Assembly: GCA_024644125.1 (NCBI GenBank)
Contig: JAHELQ010000143.1
Coordinates: 1 to 5,990, forward strand
Length of the DNA stretch: 5,990 bases
Direction of reading: 5' to 3'
DNA from: Candidatus Aminicenantota bacterium
GTDB lineage: Bacteria > Acidobacteriota > Aminicenantia > UBA2199
Within the stretch, counting starts at the first letter, position 1. Every line of letters starts with the position of its first letter. The translations under genes and the position numbers were made by a program. The notes under the pieces are model-generated. The model ran no database searches and was not told the DNA's origin. It saw only the letters and a list, made by a program, of their open reading frames with translations. Below, in pieces: positions 4,553-5,990 of the stretch.

Positions 4553-4960
4553 TTTCTCACGCTTAATGAATCTAGTTCTTATGGCGAATTTCGCCTGTGC
4601 AAGCCTGATTGCTTCTTTAGCTACCGTTTCATTAACACCTTCGAGTTCATAGATAATCCGGCCTCTCTTTACGACATCTACCCAAAATTCCGGATCACCT
4701 TTTCCTTTACCCATACGAACTTCAATCGGTTTGGAGGTTACAGGCTTATAAGGGAATAAACGGATCCACAGTTTACCGCCCCTTTTGATATATCTGTTAA
4801 TTGCCACCCTGCCAGCTTCAATCTGCCTGGAGGTAACCCACGCGTTTTCAAGTGACTGGAGTCCGAAATCGCCGAAAACAAGCGTATTACCTTTTGTGGC
4901 TTTTCCTCTACGTTTTCCTCTGAAAACCTTTCTATGCTTGACCTTCCCTGGCATTAACAT
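4550..4960 (-). CDS. rplP: 50S ribosomal protein L16 (uL16)
   Basis: L16 helps shape the A-tRNA site of the 50S subunit and its late incorporation completes the peptidyl-transferase centre. The 136-residue length is typical. The start MLMPGKVKHRKVFRGKRRGK (1-20) has the expected MLMP. The core has FGDFGLQSLENAWVTSRQIE (29-48), INRYIKRGGKLWIRLFPYKP (54-73) and the hallmark RMGKGKGDPEFWV (82-94), followed by GRIIYELEGV (100-109) and AIRLAQAKFAIRTRFI (117-132). Arg82 matches the conserved arginine that is hydroxylated in E. coli L16 (Arg81); whether an oxygenase exists in this organism cannot be seen. The ATG at 4960 is 2 nt after the rpsC stop and follows AAGGAG by 7 nt, a site lying in the end of rpsC. 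Confidence 0.98.
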   Translation of the reverse strand: MLMPGKVKHRKVFRGKRRGKATKGNTLVFGDFGLQSLENAWVTSRQIEAGRVAINRYIKRGGKLWIRLFPYKPVTSKPIEVRMGKGKGDPEFWVDVVKRGRIIYELEGVNETVAKEAIRLAQAKFAIRTRFIKREK

Positions 4961-4962
4961 GA

Positions 4963-5646
4963 TTATTCTCCTTTTTCATCTATTTCGATCGCCTGCTTCT
5001 TGAATTTCGGTTTCTCTTTATCTGCAACATAAACCCATACCTTGATGCCAATCAGGCCGTAATCGGTATGCGCTTCAGTAAAACCATAATCAATATCCGC
5101 ACGCAATGTCTGGAGAGGGAGCTTCCCTACGAGATACCACTCAGATCTGGCAATTTCCGCGCCACCGAGTCTTCCGGAAACCTTAATTTTTATTCCAATG
5201 GCACCTGACCGGAGAGAGGAATCCACAGCTTTTCTCATTGCCCTTCTGAAAGATATCCGTCTTTCGATCTGATAGGCTACGCCTTCGGCAATCAATTGGG
5301 CTACAATTTCTGGATATTTTATCTCAATTACATCAACAAGAATTTTATCCAAAGTCATGCCAGTCAACTGTTCGAGAAATTTCTTCATCTGCTGTACACC
5401 AGCGCCGCCTTTCCCAATAATGATACCGGGGCGGGCCGTGTTTATCTGGACACGAATTGTATCAGAAATTCTTTTTACTTCAATGGATGCAATACCGGCA
5501 TGTTTATACTTTTTTTTGATCAATTTTCTGATCTTTATATCAGTATGGAACAAATCAATGTAATTCTTACCTTTGCTGTACCATAAAGATAACCAACCTT
5601 TGTTGAATCCTAGTCTAAATCCATATGGATGTGTTTTTTGCCCCAT
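4963..5646 (-). CDS. rpsC: 30S ribosomal protein S3 (uS3)
   Basis: S3 is a 30S head protein at the mRNA entry tunnel and takes part in the ribosome's helicase activity. The 227-residue length is normal. The start MGQKTHPYGFRLGFNKGW (1-18) is typical. The KH type 2 domain carries the GxxG loop as GKGG (78-81) in ARPGIIIGKGGAGV. Next comes QIERRISFRRAMRKAV (126-141), which contains the mRNA-contacting arginine patch. The C-terminal domain shows SGRLGGAEIARSEW (157-170), LRADIDYGFTEAHTDYGLIG (181-200) and IKVWVYV (201-207). The ATG shares one base with the rplV stop (TAATG, 5644-5648) and follows GAGGAG by 5 nt. It sits 2 nt before rplP. The identity is certain. Confidence 0.99.
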   Translation of the reverse strand: MGQKTHPYGFRLGFNKGWLSLWYSKGKNYIDLFHTDIKIRKLIKKKYKHAGIASIEVKRISDTIRVQINTARPGIIIGKGGAGVQQMKKFLEQLTGMTLDKILVDVIEIKYPEIVAQLIAEGVAYQIERRISFRRAMRKAVDSSLRSGAIGIKIKVSGRLGGAEIARSEWYLVGKLPLQTLRADIDYGFTEAHTDYGLIGIKVWVYVADKEKPKFKKQAIEIDEKGE

Positions 5647-5990
5647 TATTTCTCCTCTCTTTCATCTAAATATATTGTAACATGCGCATATCTCTTTAAT
5701 ATTTGAACTCCCCGCCCTCTCGGTGCAGTTCTAAATCTCTTCAAATAAGGCGCTTTATCGGCAAAAATCTCTGAAATAAACAAGCGATCAACATCTACAT
5801 TAGGATATTTAACTTGCGCATTGGCAATCGCTGAATTCAAAACCTTCGAGACGAATTCAGCAGCTTTTTGCTTACGGGTAAACTTTAAAATTGTCATTGC
5901 CTCACCGGCATCTTTACCCCTGATCAAATCCACTACTAGACGGCACTTTCTCGGTGATATTTTTAAATATCTACCTTTAGCAACTGCAAT
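5646..5990 (-). CDS. rplV: 50S ribosomal protein L22 (uL22), 5' end beyond the window
   Basis: L22 spans the 50S from surface to tunnel, where its long beta-hairpin lines the exit constriction. The window holds 114 codons of the C-terminal part plus the stop. Only a few N-terminal residues are missing if the length is usual. From the edge it reads IAVAKGRYLKISPRKCRLVV (1-20 of the fragment), DLIRGKDAGEAMTILKFTRK (21-40), then helix AAEFVSKVLNSAIANAQ (43-59) and the hairpin region LKRFRTAPRGRGVQILKRYAHVTIYL (83-108). The frame is open to the window edge and the start codon lies outside. The hairpin tip differs from the common PRAxGRA-type core. The stop overlaps the rpsC start by one base. The neighbour upstream should be rpsS (S19), not visible here. 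Confidence 0.97.
   Translation of the reverse strand: MAVAKGRYLKISPRKCRLVVDLIRGKDAGEAMTILKFTRKQKAAEFVSKVLNSAIANAQVKYPNVDVDRLFISEIFADKAPYLKRFRTAPRGRGVQILKRYAHVTIYLDEREEK

Noticed and set aside
4540..4560. Alternative GTG start giving a longer L29
   Set aside because: The strong TAGGAG lies downstream of this GTG and is spaced for the ATG at 4539; the shorter protein has the normal family length.
4334..4759. 141-codon open frame on the plus strand with hydrophobic N-terminus
   Set aside because: It lies antisense to rpmC and rplP, whose lysine-rich codons read as Phe/Leu/Ile on the other strand. The apparent membrane segment is an artefact.
1..5990. Mobile element, CRISPR, tRNA or novel system inserted in the cluster
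   Set aside because: Almost every base is explained by the canonical ribosomal genes in standard order; there are no repeats, foreign genes or unexplained stretches above 34 nt.

Overview
The window is a tightly packed bacterial ribosomal-protein cluster, read entirely on the minus strand. It covers the end of the S10 operon and most of the spc operon. In transcription order (high to low coordinates) it runs L22 (5' end cut off), S3, L16, L29, S17, L14, L24, L5, S14, S8, L6, L18, S5, L30, L15, and then the first 21 codons of SecY. This is the canonical bacterial order with no insertion, loss or rearrangement inside the window.

Region by region: 4339-5990 holds the S10-operon tail (rplV, rpsC, rplP, rpmC) and rpsQ. 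Positions 2798-4349 hold rpsQ, rplN, rplX and rplE. Positions 1608-2785 hold rpsN, rpsH and rplF. Positions 1-1606 hold rplR, rpsE, rpmD, rplO and the start of secY. Almost every base is coding. Neighbouring genes overlap by 1 to 11 nt or are separated by 0 to 34 nt, and the Shine-Dalgarno of one gene often lies inside the end of the gene before it. I see no promoter, terminator, stable hairpin, RNA gene, mobile element, repeat array or CRISPR. The longest non-coding stretches are 34 nt (2566-2599) and 28 nt (2142-2169), each carrying a strong ribosome binding site.

The proteins act together. S3, S5, S8, S14 and S17 build the 30S subunit. L5, L6, L14, L15, L16, L18, L22, L24, L29 and L30 build the 50S subunit, with L22, L24 and L29 around the exit tunnel and L5 and L18 on 5S rRNA. 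SecY is the membrane channel that takes nascent chains from the exit. Overlapping starts and stops suggest translational coupling to keep stoichiometry.

The organism is a bacterium with strong AGGAGG-type ribosome binding sites and moderately AT-rich DNA (judged by eye, not counted). It has zinc-ribbon (four-cysteine) forms of S14 and L24 and keeps L30. The sequences are clearly bacterial but differ from common consensus at several usually well-kept places (L14, L22, L24, L6, S5). That suggests a less-sampled lineage; I cannot name the phylum with confidence.

I found no undescribed system here. The findings are residue-level departures in conserved ribosomal proteins and start-codon or overlap details. 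Consensus comparisons are from memory, not from an alignment.
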